From Sphingomonas_L flavalba_A (GTDB lineage Bacteria > Pseudomonadota > Alphaproteobacteria > Sphingomonadales > Sphingomonadaceae), in NCBI RefSeq assembly GCF_047553045.1, contig NZ_CP180208.1, positions 3,100,001 to 3,164,000 of the forward strand: 64,000 bases of DNA, given 5' to 3'. The notes below the pieces were generated by a model, which was given only the letters and a program-made list of their open reading frames with translations, was not told where the DNA came from and searched no databases. This document shows, one piece after another, positions 9,430 through 17,590 of the stretch (the stretch's first letter is position 1; each line of letters starts with the position of its first letter). The translations under genes and the position numbers were made by a program.

Positions 9430-9602
9430 CGTTGGTCCCTTCGTCCTTCCCGCCGCGCCGCAGCCGGTCGGGCCGGCATGCCGTAGGCGCGGGATATGCG
9501 TTCGATCAACCCCCAAGGCCCGTGGGAGCGCGCGTGAGCTGGTTGACAGACGACTCCCCGGCCTGCGAGTCAGGTCGGGAAACCGTTTAGTGGAGCCACG
9601 TC

Positions 9603-9788
9603 ATGTCCGATAACAAACCCGACAATCCTCCTTCCACCAGGGACAAGCGTAAATGGGTGGCCGCCGGGGTCGGTGTCGGCATCGGTTCGGCCGCGATCGC
9701 GGCGGCGCTGCTCTACGCCAACCAGAGCCGCCGTCAGCAGGCCGCTAAGCTGAAGCCGAGCGACCCGGAGGAGAAAGCGACGGACTGA
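9603..9788 (+). CDS. Small single-pass membrane protein, function unknown
   Basis: A 61-residue protein with a charged N-terminus (MSDNKPDNPPSTRDKRK), one transmembrane helix at about residues 18-41 (WVAAGVGVGIGSAAIAAALL), and a charged C-terminal tail. A GGAG element lies 7 nt before the ATG. It is on the opposite strand to its neighbours, between rplT and pheS. I do not recognise the family. Codon use resembles the rest of the chromosome. Confidence 0.65.
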   Translation: MSDNKPDNPPSTRDKRKWVAAGVGVGIGSAAIAAALLYANQSRRQQAAKLKPSDPEEKATD

Positions 9789-9813
9789 CGCCGAGGTACG
9801 CGGCCAATAGGAA

Positions 9814-9846
9814 AAGGGGCGCGGCGCCCTGGCGCCACGCCCCTTG
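9814..9846 (-). terminator. Intrinsic terminator downstream of rplT
   Basis: A GC-rich hairpin (AAGGGGCG plus GGCGCC arms, each paired with its complement) lies 21 nt after the rplT stop. On the minus strand it is followed by TTTTCC, giving a rho-independent terminator for rpmI-rplT. It also lies just after the plus-strand gene ending at 9788 and could end that transcript too, though without a T-run in that direction. Confidence 0.75.
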
Positions 9847-9866
9847 TTCTGTTCACACGCTGTCGT

Positions 9867-10244
9867 TCAGGCGGCGACGCGCGCATCCGCTGGCAGCGCT
9901 GCCTTCACCTGGGCGATGATCGCCTTGAATGCGTCGCCCTCGTGCATCGCGATATCGGCCAGCACCTTGCGGTCCAGGTCGATATTCGCCAGCTTCAGCC
10001 CGTGGATGAACACGCCATAGGTCAGCCCTTCGGCGCGCACGGCGGCGTTGATGCGCTGAATCCACAGGGCGCGGAAGCTGCGCTTCTTCACCTTGCGGTC
10101 GCGATAGGCGTACTGCCCGGCCTTCTCGACCGCCTGGCGGGCGATGCGGATCGTGTTCTTGCGACGGCCGTAATAGCCCTTCGCCTGATCGAGAATCCGC
10201 TTGTGCTTGGCCTTGGTGGTCGTGCCGCGTTTTACTCGTGCCAT
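9867..10244 (-). CDS. rplT: 50S ribosomal protein L20
   Basis: A 125-residue protein with the typical basic L20 sequence (MARVKRGTTTKAKHKRILDQ, then KNTIRIARQAVEKAGQYAYRDRK and FRALWIQRINAAVR). L20 binds 23S rRNA early in large-subunit assembly. It lies 12 nt downstream of rpmI and ends shortly before a strong hairpin. In many bacteria L20 also represses its own operon, but no such site was identified here. Confidence 0.97.
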   Translation of the reverse strand: MARVKRGTTTKAKHKRILDQAKGYYGRRKNTIRIARQAVEKAGQYAYRDRKVKKRSFRALWIQRINAAVRAEGLTYGVFIHGLKLANIDLDRKVLADIAMHEGDAFKAIIAQVKAALPADARVAA

Positions 10245-10256
10245 GGTTCGCGCTCC

Positions 10257-10460
10257 TTACTTCAGGCCGTAGGGGGCCCACGCCTTGACCGTCGCCGTAT
10301 CGGCGTCGGACAGGACGGAGGTGCCGCGATTCTGGCGGATGTACTTGGCGTTGTGGCTGATCAGGCGGTGCCGCTTGCCGGCGACGCCGTGCTTGATCTT
10401 GCCGGTCGCGGTGATCTTGAAGCGTTTCTTCACACCGCTCTTGGTCTTGAGCTTGGGCAT
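10257..10460 (-). CDS. rpmI: 50S ribosomal protein L35
   Basis: A 67-residue L35 protein (MPKLKTKSGVKKRFKITATG, with GKRHRLISHNAKY in the middle). It is a component of the large ribosomal subunit. It is the first gene of the rpmI-rplT pair. infC, its usual upstream neighbour in many bacteria, is absent here. About 160 nt of untranslated sequence separates it from the GFA-family gene upstream. Confidence 0.97.
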   Translation of the reverse strand: MPKLKTKSGVKKRFKITATGKIKHGVAGKRHRLISHNAKYIRQNRGTSVLSDADTATVKAWAPYGLK

Positions 10461-10622
10461 TTTCGTCTCCTTATATGCGACGATATCGACCGGCCCTGGC
10501 AGCCCTTTCGGCCAGGCAGGTCAGCTTTTCTATCGTGCGAAGGCGGGCGCCTAGCTGGATTCTCCCGTCAGCGCAAGTCGCGGGCAGAGAATCGGCGCCG
10601 TTTCCCGCGACGGCGGATGACC

Positions 10623-10973
10623 TTAGTGGCTGGCGCCGTCCACCGCCTCGATGGTCAGCGCATCGAGATCCGCGTCGGGCACGCAGCGCAGGTTGATCGC
10701 GGCCATCTTCGCCCCGTCCGGCCCGGTGCCGACCGCGAAGCCCTGGCACCCGCAGACGGTGCAGAAGCGGTGGTCGATCGCGTGCTTGTTGAAATGATAG
10801 GTGGCCAGCTTGTCCTCGCCGCTGTCGAGCCGGAAGCGGTCCAACGACACGAAGGTGAGCAGCAGACCCTTGCGCCGGCAATGCGAGCAGTTGCAGCTCA
10901 TCGCCGTATCGGGGATGTCGCCTTCGACCGTGTAGGTCACCGTGCCGCAATGGCAGCTGCCTTGATATGCCAT
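10623..10973 (-). CDS. GFA-family (glutathione-dependent formaldehyde-activating enzyme fold) protein
   Basis: A 116-residue protein with the zinc-binding cysteine pattern of the GFA/CENP-V family: CHCG near the N-terminus, CNCSHCRRKG around residues 34-42, and FCTVCGCQGF near 70-79. The family fold is named after a formaldehyde-glutathione condensing enzyme, but most bacterial members have no proven reaction. The start MAYQGSCHCG at 10973 has AAAGGACGG just upstream. It follows the hisN-like gene by 19 nt and is probably cotranscribed with it. Confidence 0.88.
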   Translation of the reverse strand: MAYQGSCHCGTVTYTVEGDIPDTAMSCNCSHCRRKGLLLTFVSLDRFRLDSGEDKLATYHFNKHAIDHRFCTVCGCQGFAVGTGPDGAKMAAINLRCVPDADLDALTIEAVDGASH

Positions 10974-10992
10974 GATCCGTCCTTTCCCGTTT

Positions 10993-11778
10993 TCAGTGGT
11001 TGCAGGCCAGTCCTTCGACAACGTCGTCGAGCCGCGCCGGGTCCCCGAGGGCGATGACATGGCCGCCGCTGGCGTCGCTCAGCGGATCGCCGTTCCAGTC
11101 GCACATCGTCCCGCCGGCGCCCTCGACGATCGGCACCAGCGCGGCGAAATCGTGCAGGCTCAACCCCGCTTCCACCACCAGGTCGACATGGCCGATGGCC
11201 AGCAGGCCGTAATTGTAGCAATCGCCGCCAAACAGCATCCGTTTGTGGGCGCAACGGCTGGCGAGCGCCATGAAATGCGCGCCGTCGTGATCGCTGAAAT
11301 ATTGCGGGCCGGTGGTGGCCAGTGTCGCCTCGGCAAGGTCCGCGCATCGACGGGCGCGGGCCGGGGTGCCGTTGAATAGCGTCGGTTGGCCGATCGCGCC
11401 GATCCAGCGTTCGCCGATAACAGGCTGGTCTATGATGCCAAGGACTGGCCAGCCATCCTGCAACAAGGCGATCAATGTCCCGAAACTGGGGCGGCCGGCC
11501 ATGAAACTGACGGTGCCGTCGATCGGATCGAGAACCCATTGTCGGCCCGTTGTGCCGGGCTTTTCGCCATACTCCTCGCCAAGGATAGCGTCGCGGGGGG
11601 CTTCCGCTTCGATCAGCCGGCGCATCGTCGACTCGGCGGCGCGATCAGCTTCGGTCACCGGAGAGGAATCGGGTTTCGTCTCGATGTCGAAACGGGCTCG
11701 GAAATAGGGGCGGATCGCCTGCCCGGCCGCGTCGGCAAGGGCGTGGGCAAGCGCTATGTCACGATCATTCACCATCAT
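10993..11778 (-). CDS. hisN: Inositol-monophosphatase-family histidinol-phosphatase
   Basis: A 261-residue Mg-dependent, lithium-sensitive-type phosphatase. The metal-binding motifs are ILGEEYGE at about 66-73, DPIDGTVSF at about 83-91, and a late HDFAALVPIVEGAGG block that supplies the third Asp. This last block resembles the HisN-type histidinol-phosphate phosphatases used for histidine synthesis in actinobacteria and alphaproteobacteria, more than SuhB. No other his gene is nearby, so substrate assignment is by family only. Confidence 0.8.
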   Translation of the reverse strand: MMVNDRDIALAHALADAAGQAIRPYFRARFDIETKPDSSPVTEADRAAESTMRRLIEAEAPRDAILGEEYGEKPGTTGRQWVLDPIDGTVSFMAGRPSFGTLIALLQDGWPVLGIIDQPVIGERWIGAIGQPTLFNGTPARARRCADLAEATLATTGPQYFSDHDGAHFMALASRCAHKRMLFGGDCYNYGLLAIGHVDLVVEAGLSLHDFAALVPIVEGAGGTMCDWNGDPLSDASGGHVIALGDPARLDDVVEGLACNH

Positions 11779-11912
11779 GACCGCCTAGCCCAGCGGCGTC
11801 GCCCCGGCTAGCCGGGTCAGGATGGGACGGCGCCGGGGCATTTTTAACTATGAAATCCGCACAGGCGGGTTAGTCTTCACTCATAAACAGCATCGGGGGA
11901 GGGACACTTCGC

Positions 11913-12200
11913 ATGCATGCACAGCACCGGAGGGTGAGCGCCGCTGACGATATCCGCGCTGATATCGACTCGCTGCGGGGCAGGGGCGGCCGTGATTACC
12001 GGTCGCCGTCCCGCAGACCGGTTTCGGCAAGCCGTATCCGCCAACACACGGGTATCTGTCTCACCGTCTTGCTGCTCGCTGCTTCGGCGCTGATGCTGTT
12101 CGGGGTCATCCGGCTGGCGATCGCGGTCGGCGGCGCCATTCTCCATTTTGCCTGGCCCAGCCACCGTCTCGGTCAGGTCCTGGTCGATCTCCTGTTCTAG
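11913..12200 (+). CDS. Small membrane protein, function unknown
   Basis: A 95-residue protein with a basic, Arg-rich N-terminal half and hydrophobic stretches at about 49-73 (GICLTVLLLAASALMLFGVI) and 77-92. A GGAGGGA element precedes the ATG at good spacing. It lies 41 nt upstream of the cytochrome b561 gene on the same strand, so the two may be cotranscribed. I do not recognise the family. Confidence 0.6.
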   Translation: MHAQHRRVSAADDIRADIDSLRGRGGRDYRSPSRRPVSASRIRQHTGICLTVLLLAASALMLFGVIRLAIAVGGAILHFAWPSHRLGQVLVDLLF

Positions 12201-12241
12201 AAACGGCGCGCACCGCCGGTCATAACATCGAGAGGAAGGCA

Positions 12242-12799
12242 ATGCAGAATGCGCGCTACAACGGGGTGGCCGGCGCCCTCCACTGGATTCTCGCCATACT
12301 GGTAGTGGCGCAGCTCTATATTGGCTGGACCTTCGCCGACCTGCCGCGCGGCACGCCGGCCAAGGGCGAATGGTTTGTGTGGCATAAGACGGTCGGTATC
12401 CTGATCCTGCTGATCACCGTCGGTCGGATCGGCTGGCGGGTCGCCAACCCTCCGCCGCCTTTTCCGGCTACGATGCCGGGGTGGGAACGGGCGGCGGCAC
12501 GGGCGAGTCACTTGTTCTTTTATGCGATCCTGTTGATCCTGCCGCTGTCGGGCTGGGTACTGATATCCTCGGGCAAGACGGATGTGGCGACAACGACGCT
12601 GCTCGGCGGCATGCCATGGCCGCTGATCCCCGGTGTGCCTGACAGCGCACACGAGCCAGCGGAAGTGGTTCATGCCGTGCTGATCTGGGCGACGGTGGCA
12701 CTGTTCGTGGTTCATGCCGCGGCGGCCCTCCGCAACCAGTATTTTGGCGATCGGGCGCTGTCCGGCCGGATGCCGCCCTTCCGCCGGCGCGGCGATTGA
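12242..12799 (+). CDS. Cytochrome b561 family protein
   Basis: A 185-residue protein with four predicted transmembrane helices. It shows the paired histidines expected for two haem b groups: LHWILAILVVAQ in helix 1, WHKTVGILILL in helix 2, SHLFFYAILLILPLSGW in helix 3 and VHAVLIWATVALFVVH in helix 4. Proteins of this type move electrons from quinol to periplasmic acceptors and have been linked to superoxide scavenging. It is followed by the transaldolase gene after 45 nt. Confidence 0.9.
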   Translation: MQNARYNGVAGALHWILAILVVAQLYIGWTFADLPRGTPAKGEWFVWHKTVGILILLITVGRIGWRVANPPPPFPATMPGWERAAARASHLFFYAILLILPLSGWVLISSGKTDVATTTLLGGMPWPLIPGVPDSAHEPAEVVHAVLIWATVALFVVHAAAALRNQYFGDRALSGRMPPFRRRGD

Positions 12800-12844
12800 G
12801 CTAGGCGGGCGGCCACCAGCCATTTTGCAGTGAGCCGCCCCGCC

Positions 12845-13498
12845 ATGAAATTTTTCGCTGACACCGCCGACACCCGTGACATTGCCGAACTGGCCGCGAC
12901 CGGCCTGCTTGACGGGGTCACCACCAACCCGTCGCTGATCCACAAGGCGGGGCGCGACTTCATCGAGGTGGTGACGGAGATCGCCGGCATTGTCGACGGG
13001 CCGGTTTCGGCCGAAGTCGTCGCTCTCGACCATGAAGGCATGCTGCGCGAGGCGGAGGTGCTGCGCCGCATCGCCGACAACATCGCGATCAAGGTCCCGC
13101 TGACCATCGACGGGCTGAAGACGTGCAAGGCGCTGACCGGCGACGGCACGATGGTCAACGTCACCCTGTGCTTTTCCGCCAACCAGGCGCTGCTCGCGGC
13201 GAAGGCCGGCGCGACCTTCATCTCGCCCTTCGTCGGCCGGCACGACGACGTCGGCTTCGACGGCATGCAACTGATCGCCGATATCCGGCTGATCTACGAC
13301 AATTACGGCTTCGACACCGAGATCCTCGTCGCCAGCGTCCGCCACCCGGTCCATGTGCTGGAAGCGGCCAAGATCGGTGCCGACATCATGACCGCGCCGC
13401 CGGCGGTGATCCGCCAGCTTGCCAGACACCCGCTGACCGACAAGGGTATCGAAGGCTTCCTCGCCGACTGGGCAAAAACCGGGCAGTCGATCGGCTGA
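12845..13498 (+). CDS. Transaldolase / fructose-6-phosphate aldolase (TalC family)
   Basis: A 217-residue TIM-barrel protein of the short transaldolase family. MKFFADTADTRDI is the usual start; GVTTNPSLI carries the phosphate-site residues; NIAIKVPLT holds the Schiff-base lysine near residue 82; and FISPFVGRHDDVG follows. It exchanges dihydroxyacetone units in the pentose phosphate pathway, or acts as an aldolase on fructose 6-phosphate. I chose the ATG at 12845 over an upstream in-frame GTG at 12830. It converges on ruvA with a 10-nt gap. Confidence 0.9.
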   Translation: MKFFADTADTRDIAELAATGLLDGVTTNPSLIHKAGRDFIEVVTEIAGIVDGPVSAEVVALDHEGMLREAEVLRRIADNIAIKVPLTIDGLKTCKALTGDGTMVNVTLCFSANQALLAAKAGATFISPFVGRHDDVGFDGMQLIADIRLIYDNYGFDTEILVASVRHPVHVLEAAKIGADIMTAPPAVIRQLARHPLTDKGIEGFLADWAKTGQSIG

Positions 13499-13508
13499 CC
13501 TGTTCGGC

Positions 13509-14105
13509 CTACCGTGCCGCCTTGCGCAGGGCGAGGCGGACGAGGGCGTCGAGGCTGGCGCCGGGGCCAAGCTCCGCTCCCGCCGCGGCGACGGCACTGC
13601 CTGCCTCCGCTGGACGGAAGCCGAGGTTTGCAAGCGCCGAGACGGCGTCGGCGGCAAGGCCGCCCGCTGGCGCGGTGGTGGCGCCGGCATCGCCGGTCGC
13701 CGCGGCGCCGACCTTGTCGCGCAGTTCGGTGACGATGCGCAGCGCCAGCTTCGGCCCGACGCCGTTGGCGCGCGCGACCATCGCCTTGTCGCCGGTTGAA
13801 ATCGCGCGAACGATCTCGTCCGGCGCCAGCACCGACAGAATGGCGAGGGCGACGCGGCCGCCGACGCCCTGCACCCCGGTCAATAGGCGGAACCAGTCGC
13901 GTTCGCCCGCCGAGGCGAAGGCGAACAGGGTCATCGCGTCCTCGCGCACCTGCAGCTCGGTGAACAGCATCACCTGCCCGCCGACCGCGCCGATCGCCTG
14001 CAGGCAGCGCGCCGACGCCTGGACGAGATAGCCGACGCCGCCGACGTCGATCACCGCATGGTCCGCGCCGATTTCGGCCAGCGTTCCGGTCAGTCGCGCG
14101 ATCAT
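13509..14105 (-). CDS. ruvA: Holliday junction branch migration protein RuvA
   Basis: A 198-residue protein beginning MIARLTGTLAEIGADHAVID, the OB-fold domain I that binds four-way junctions. Two helix-hairpin-helix motifs follow (GVQGVGGRVALAIL and ANGVGPKLALRIV), then a flexible linker and a small domain III that would contact RuvB. ruvB is not in the window, so it is encoded elsewhere. Its ATG at 14105 overlaps the ruvC stop by 4 nt, so the two are translationally coupled. Confidence 0.95.
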   Translation of the reverse strand: MIARLTGTLAEIGADHAVIDVGGVGYLVQASARCLQAIGAVGGQVMLFTELQVREDAMTLFAFASAGERDWFRLLTGVQGVGGRVALAILSVLAPDEIVRAISTGDKAMVARANGVGPKLALRIVTELRDKVGAAATGDAGATTAPAGGLAADAVSALANLGFRPAEAGSAVAAAGAELGPGASLDALVRLALRKAAR

Positions 14106-14593
14106 CTGCCCCCCAGCGCCCTGTTGCTGGCGAGATGATGGGCGTGGGTGATCGCGACGGCAAGCGCGTCGGCGGCGTCCGCGCCGTCGATGGCGACGCC
14201 GGGCAGCAGCCGCGCGACCATGGCGTGGACCTGGTCCTTCGACGCGCCGCCGGTGCCGACCAGCGCCTTCTTGACCAGCCGCGCGGCATATTCGCCGACG
14301 ACGATGTCGTGCCGGGCGGCCGCCAGCAGGCAGACGCCGCGCGCCTGCCCCAGCTTCAGCGTCGATTGCGGGTTGCTGTTGACGAACACCTCCTCCACCG
14401 CCGTCGCCGCCGGCCGGTGCCGGTCGATCAGCGCCGCCAGCGCCGCGTCGAGCGCGACCAGCCGGGCGCCGAGCGGCGCGGCGCTGTCGGTACGGATCCG
14501 GCCGTTGGCGACATGGGCCAGCCGGTTGCCCTCCGCGCGGATCACCCCCCAGCCGGTGGTGCCGAGGCCGGGATCGAGGCCGAGGACGATCAG
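14102..14593 (-). CDS. ruvC: Crossover junction endonuclease RuvC (CTG start)
   Basis: A 163-residue Holliday junction resolvase. The first catalytic Asp lies in (L)IVLGLDPGLGTTGWG, which is upstream of the first GTG in this frame (14545), so the gene must begin earlier. No ATG, GTG or TTG exists in frame back into yebC. The CTG at 14593 overlaps the yebC stop as CTGA and has GGAG 8 nt upstream. Later active-site regions are VEEVFVNSNPQSTLKLG and DAADALAVAITH. A longer start inside yebC is not supported. Confidence 0.9.
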   Translation of the reverse strand: MIVLGLDPGLGTTGWGVIRAEGNRLAHVANGRIRTDSAAPLGARLVALDAALAALIDRHRPAATAVEEVFVNSNPQSTLKLGQARGVCLLAAARHDIVVGEYAARLVKKALVGTGGASKDQVHAMVARLLPGVAIDGADAADALAVAITHAHHLASNRALGGR

Positions 14594-15333
14594 CCCAGCC
14601 GCTCCATCACCTCGTCCGGCACCTCGTAATTGCCCCAGACGGTCTGGACGTCGTCGTCATCATCGAGCGCGTCGATCAGCTTCAGCAGCTGGCCTGCCTC
14701 CGCTTCGCCGACCGTCACCATCGTGCCGGGGCGCCAGGCGAGCTTGGCGCCTTCCGCCTCACCCAGCGCCGGCTCCAGCGCCTTGGCAACTTCGTGCAGA
14801 GTTTCGGTCGCGGTCCAGATCTCGTGGCCGTCCTCGCTTGACGCGACGTCCTCCGCGCCGGCTTCCAGCGCCGCCTCGAACACCGCGTCGGCGTCGCCGG
14901 CGGCGACGGGATAGCTGATCAGCCCCATTCGGTCGAAACCGTGGCTGACCGAGCCGCTGGCGCCCAGATTGCCGCCATTCTTCGATACGATGGTGCGGAC
15001 GTTGGTGGCGGTGCGGTTGCGATTGTCGGTCAGCGTTTCGATGATCAGCGACACGCCGCCGGGGCCGAAGCCTTCGTAGCGGACCTCCTCGTAATTGTCG
15101 CCGTCGCTGCCTTCCGCCTTCTTGATCGCGCGCTGGATATTGTCGTTGGGCATCGACTGGGCGCGGGCGGCGATGATCGCCGAACGCAGCCGCGCGTTCA
15201 TATCCGGGTCGGGCAGGCCGTTTTTCGCGGCGACGGTGATCTCTCGGCTGAGCTTCGAGAACAGCGCCGACCGCTTTTTGTCCTGCGCACCCTTGCGGTG
15301 CATGATGTTCTTAAACTTGGAATGGCCTGCCAT
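14590..15333 (-). CDS. yebC: YebC/PmpR-family protein
   Basis: A 247-residue protein beginning MAGHSKFKNIMHRKGAQDKK, the near-invariant N-terminus of the family, followed by the conserved YEGFGPGGVSLIIETLTDNR block. Members are described as DNA-binding regulators and, more recently, as factors that help ribosomes through proline stretches. It is commonly encoded directly upstream of ruvC, as here, where the stop codon overlaps the ruvC start. Confidence 0.95.
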   Translation of the reverse strand: MAGHSKFKNIMHRKGAQDKKRSALFSKLSREITVAAKNGLPDPDMNARLRSAIIAARAQSMPNDNIQRAIKKAEGSDGDNYEEVRYEGFGPGGVSLIIETLTDNRNRTATNVRTIVSKNGGNLGASGSVSHGFDRMGLISYPVAAGDADAVFEAALEAGAEDVASSEDGHEIWTATETLHEVAKALEPALGEAEGAKLAWRPGTMVTVGEAEAGQLLKLIDALDDDDDVQTVWGNYEVPDEVMERLG

Positions 15334-15444
15334 AGGGGGCTTTCACGCTGGATGGTCGAACGGACGACCGTCTGTAAAAGCCTTTGCCGCGCGAATCCAC
15401 TGGGGCGGTGTTTTGGGGGGTAAGATCGGCGGGTGACGGCTGTG

Positions 15445-15534
<90 letters not shown>

Positions 15535-15657
15535 GCGAGGAACACCGGTCCTTGCGGGCCGGCGCCGGGTCGATCGAAGGCGCGCTGTTAGCGAAAGCCG
15601 GCGGCGCAGACAAGCTATCTGCTTGCGTGGCCGGGCCGGCGCCCTAAATTGGGGCGC

Positions 15658-16035
15658 ATGAACCACGCGCTGAACAGCAATCCCTCGACGCCCAACCCGC
15701 TCGCCCCGCCGATCGTGCATGCACGTTTCGCCATCGGCGACGTCGTGCGCCACCGGCTGTTCGATTTCCGCGGCGTCATTTTCGACATCGACCCGGTCTT
15801 CGCCAATTCCGACGAATGGTACGAGGCGATTCCGGAGGACGTCCGCCCGCGCAAGGACCAGCCCTTCTACCACCTGCTCGCCGAGAATGCCGACAGCAGC
15901 TACCTGGCCTATGTCAGCCAGCAGAACCTGATCGGCGATCCCGACGGCGACCCGGTCGACCACCCGGCGATTGCCGGGCTGTTCGAGGACTATCGCGACG
16001 GGCGCTACCGCCTGCGCCGCGAGCACCGGCACTGA
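15658..16035 (+). CDS. hspQ: Heat shock protein HspQ
   Basis: A 125-residue protein matching the HspQ/YccV family: RFAIGDVVRHRLFDFRGVIF, DPVFANSDEWYEAIP, then KDQPFYHLLAEN and YVSQQNL. HspQ is a small heat-inducible DNA-binding protein that in E. coli and Salmonella can stimulate Lon protease. The ATG at 15658 is chosen over a TTG three codons earlier. The C-terminus (DYRDGRYRLRREHRH) is basic. It precedes pgi by 46 nt. Confidence 0.88.
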   Translation: MNHALNSNPSTPNPLAPPIVHARFAIGDVVRHRLFDFRGVIFDIDPVFANSDEWYEAIPEDVRPRKDQPFYHLLAENADSSYLAYVSQQNLIGDPDGDPVDHPAIAGLFEDYRDGRYRLRREHRH

Positions 16036-16081
16036 TCGGGCGGTCCGCCGGCATATCTGACGTTTGAAGAAGGACTGGGCG

Positions 16082-17587
16082 ATGGCCGACCTCGAGATGA
16101 TTCGCGCGGCGATCGCCGGGCATGAGCGCGCGAAGGTCGCGGACCTGCTCGCCGACGCCGACCGGCTGGCGCGGCTGACGCTGGAGACGGGCGGGCTGTT
16201 CTTCGACTGGTCCAAGACCCATCTCGACGCCGCGCTGGTCGGCGATTTCGCCAGGCTGGCCGAGGCGGCCGGGCTGGCGGCGGCGCGCGACGCGCTGTTC
16301 GCCGGGCGGGTGGTGAACCCCAGCGAGGACCGCGCCGCCGAGCACCCGGCCGAGCGCGGCGAGGGCGCGCCGGAGAGCGTTGCCCGCGCCCGCCAGCTCC
16401 ACGCCCGGATGCGCGCGCTGATCGACGCGATCGAGGCGGAGGCGTTTGGCCCGATCCGCCACGTCCTGCACGTCGGCATCGGCGGGTCGGCGCTTGGCCC
16501 CGACCTGCTGATCGACGCGCTCGGCCGCGATGCGGGACGTTATGACGTCGCCGTCGTGTCCAACGTCGACGGCGCCGCGCTGGAGGAGGTGTTCGCCCGC
16601 TTCGACCCGTCGGCGACGCTGCTCGCCGTCGCCTCCAAGACGTTCACGACGACCGAGACGATGCTGAACGCGGCGAGCGCGGTGCAGTGGATGGCGGAGG
16701 GCGGCAGCGAAGACCCCTATGGCCGGGTGGTCGCGCTGACCGCCGCGCCCGACAAGGCGGTGGCGTGGGGTGTCGACGAGACGCGGGTGCTGCCGTTCGC
16801 CGAAAGCGTCGGCGGGCGGTATTCGCTGTGGTCGTCGATCGGCTTTCCGGCGGCGCTGGCGCTTGGCTGGGACGCGTTCGAGAGCCTGCTGGAAGGGGCG
16901 GCGGCGATGGACCGGCATTTCCGCCTTGCCCCGGCTGACCGCAACGCGCCGATGCTCGCCGCCTTCGCCGACCAATATTATGCGCAGGTGGTGGGGTGCG
17001 AGACGCGGGCGGTATTCGCCTATGACGAGCGGCTGCGACTGCTGCCGGCCTATCTGCAGCAGCTTGAGATGGAATCGAACGGCAAGTCGGCAACCGCCGA
17101 CGGCCGGCCGCTCGACCGCCCGTCGGCGCCGATCACCTGGGGCGGGGTCGGCACCGACGCGCAGCACGCGGTGTTCCAGCTGCTCCACCAGGGTACGCAT
17201 ATCGTCCCGGTCGAATTCGTCGCCGCGATCGAGCCGGACCATCCGTTGGACGAGGCGCATCACCGCACGCTGTTGACCAACTGCTTCGCGCAAGGGGCGG
17301 CGCTGATGACCGGGCGGCACAGCGACGACGCGGCGCGCAACTACCCTGGCGACCGGCCGTCGACGACGATCCTGCTCGACCGGCTCGACCCGGCGACGCT
17401 GGGCGCGCTGATCGCCTTTTACGAGCACCGCACCTTCGTGAACGCGGTGCTGCTTGGCATCAATCCGTTCGACCAGTTCGGCGTCGAGCTGGGCAAGGAC
17501 ATTGCCCGCTCGATCGCCAGCGAGGGTACCGGCGGGTTCGATGCGTCGACCCAGGCGCTGATCGCCCGGGCATTCGGTCGGAGCTGA
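16082..17587 (+). CDS. pgi: Glucose-6-phosphate isomerase
   Basis: A 501-residue sugar isomerase interconverting glucose 6-phosphate and fructose 6-phosphate. Visible signatures are HVGIGGSALGPDLLIDAL near 130, the phosphate-binding SKTFTTTET near 190, and GGVGTDAQHAVFQLLHQGTH near 355, which includes the catalytic His region. I used the ATG at 16082 (MADLEMIRAA), which has AAGGA 9 nt upstream, rather than an earlier TTG. The next gene, gor, starts 3 nt after the stop, so the two are cotranscribed. Confidence 0.95.
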   Translation: MADLEMIRAAIAGHERAKVADLLADADRLARLTLETGGLFFDWSKTHLDAALVGDFARLAEAAGLAAARDALFAGRVVNPSEDRAAEHPAERGEGAPESVARARQLHARMRALIDAIEAEAFGPIRHVLHVGIGGSALGPDLLIDALGRDAGRYDVAVVSNVDGAALEEVFARFDPSATLLAVASKTFTTTETMLNAASAVQWMAEGGSEDPYGRVVALTAAPDKAVAWGVDETRVLPFAESVGGRYSLWSSIGFPAALALGWDAFESLLEGAAAMDRHFRLAPADRNAPMLAAFADQYYAQVVGCETRAVFAYDERLRLLPAYLQQLEMESNGKSATADGRPLDRPSAPITWGGVGTDAQHAVFQLLHQGTHIVPVEFVAAIEPDHPLDEAHHRTLLTNCFAQGAALMTGRHSDDAARNYPGDRPSTTILLDRLDPATLGALIAFYEHRTFVNAVLLGINPFDQFGVELGKDIARSIASEGTGGFDASTQALIARAFGRS

Positions 17588-17590
17588 GCC

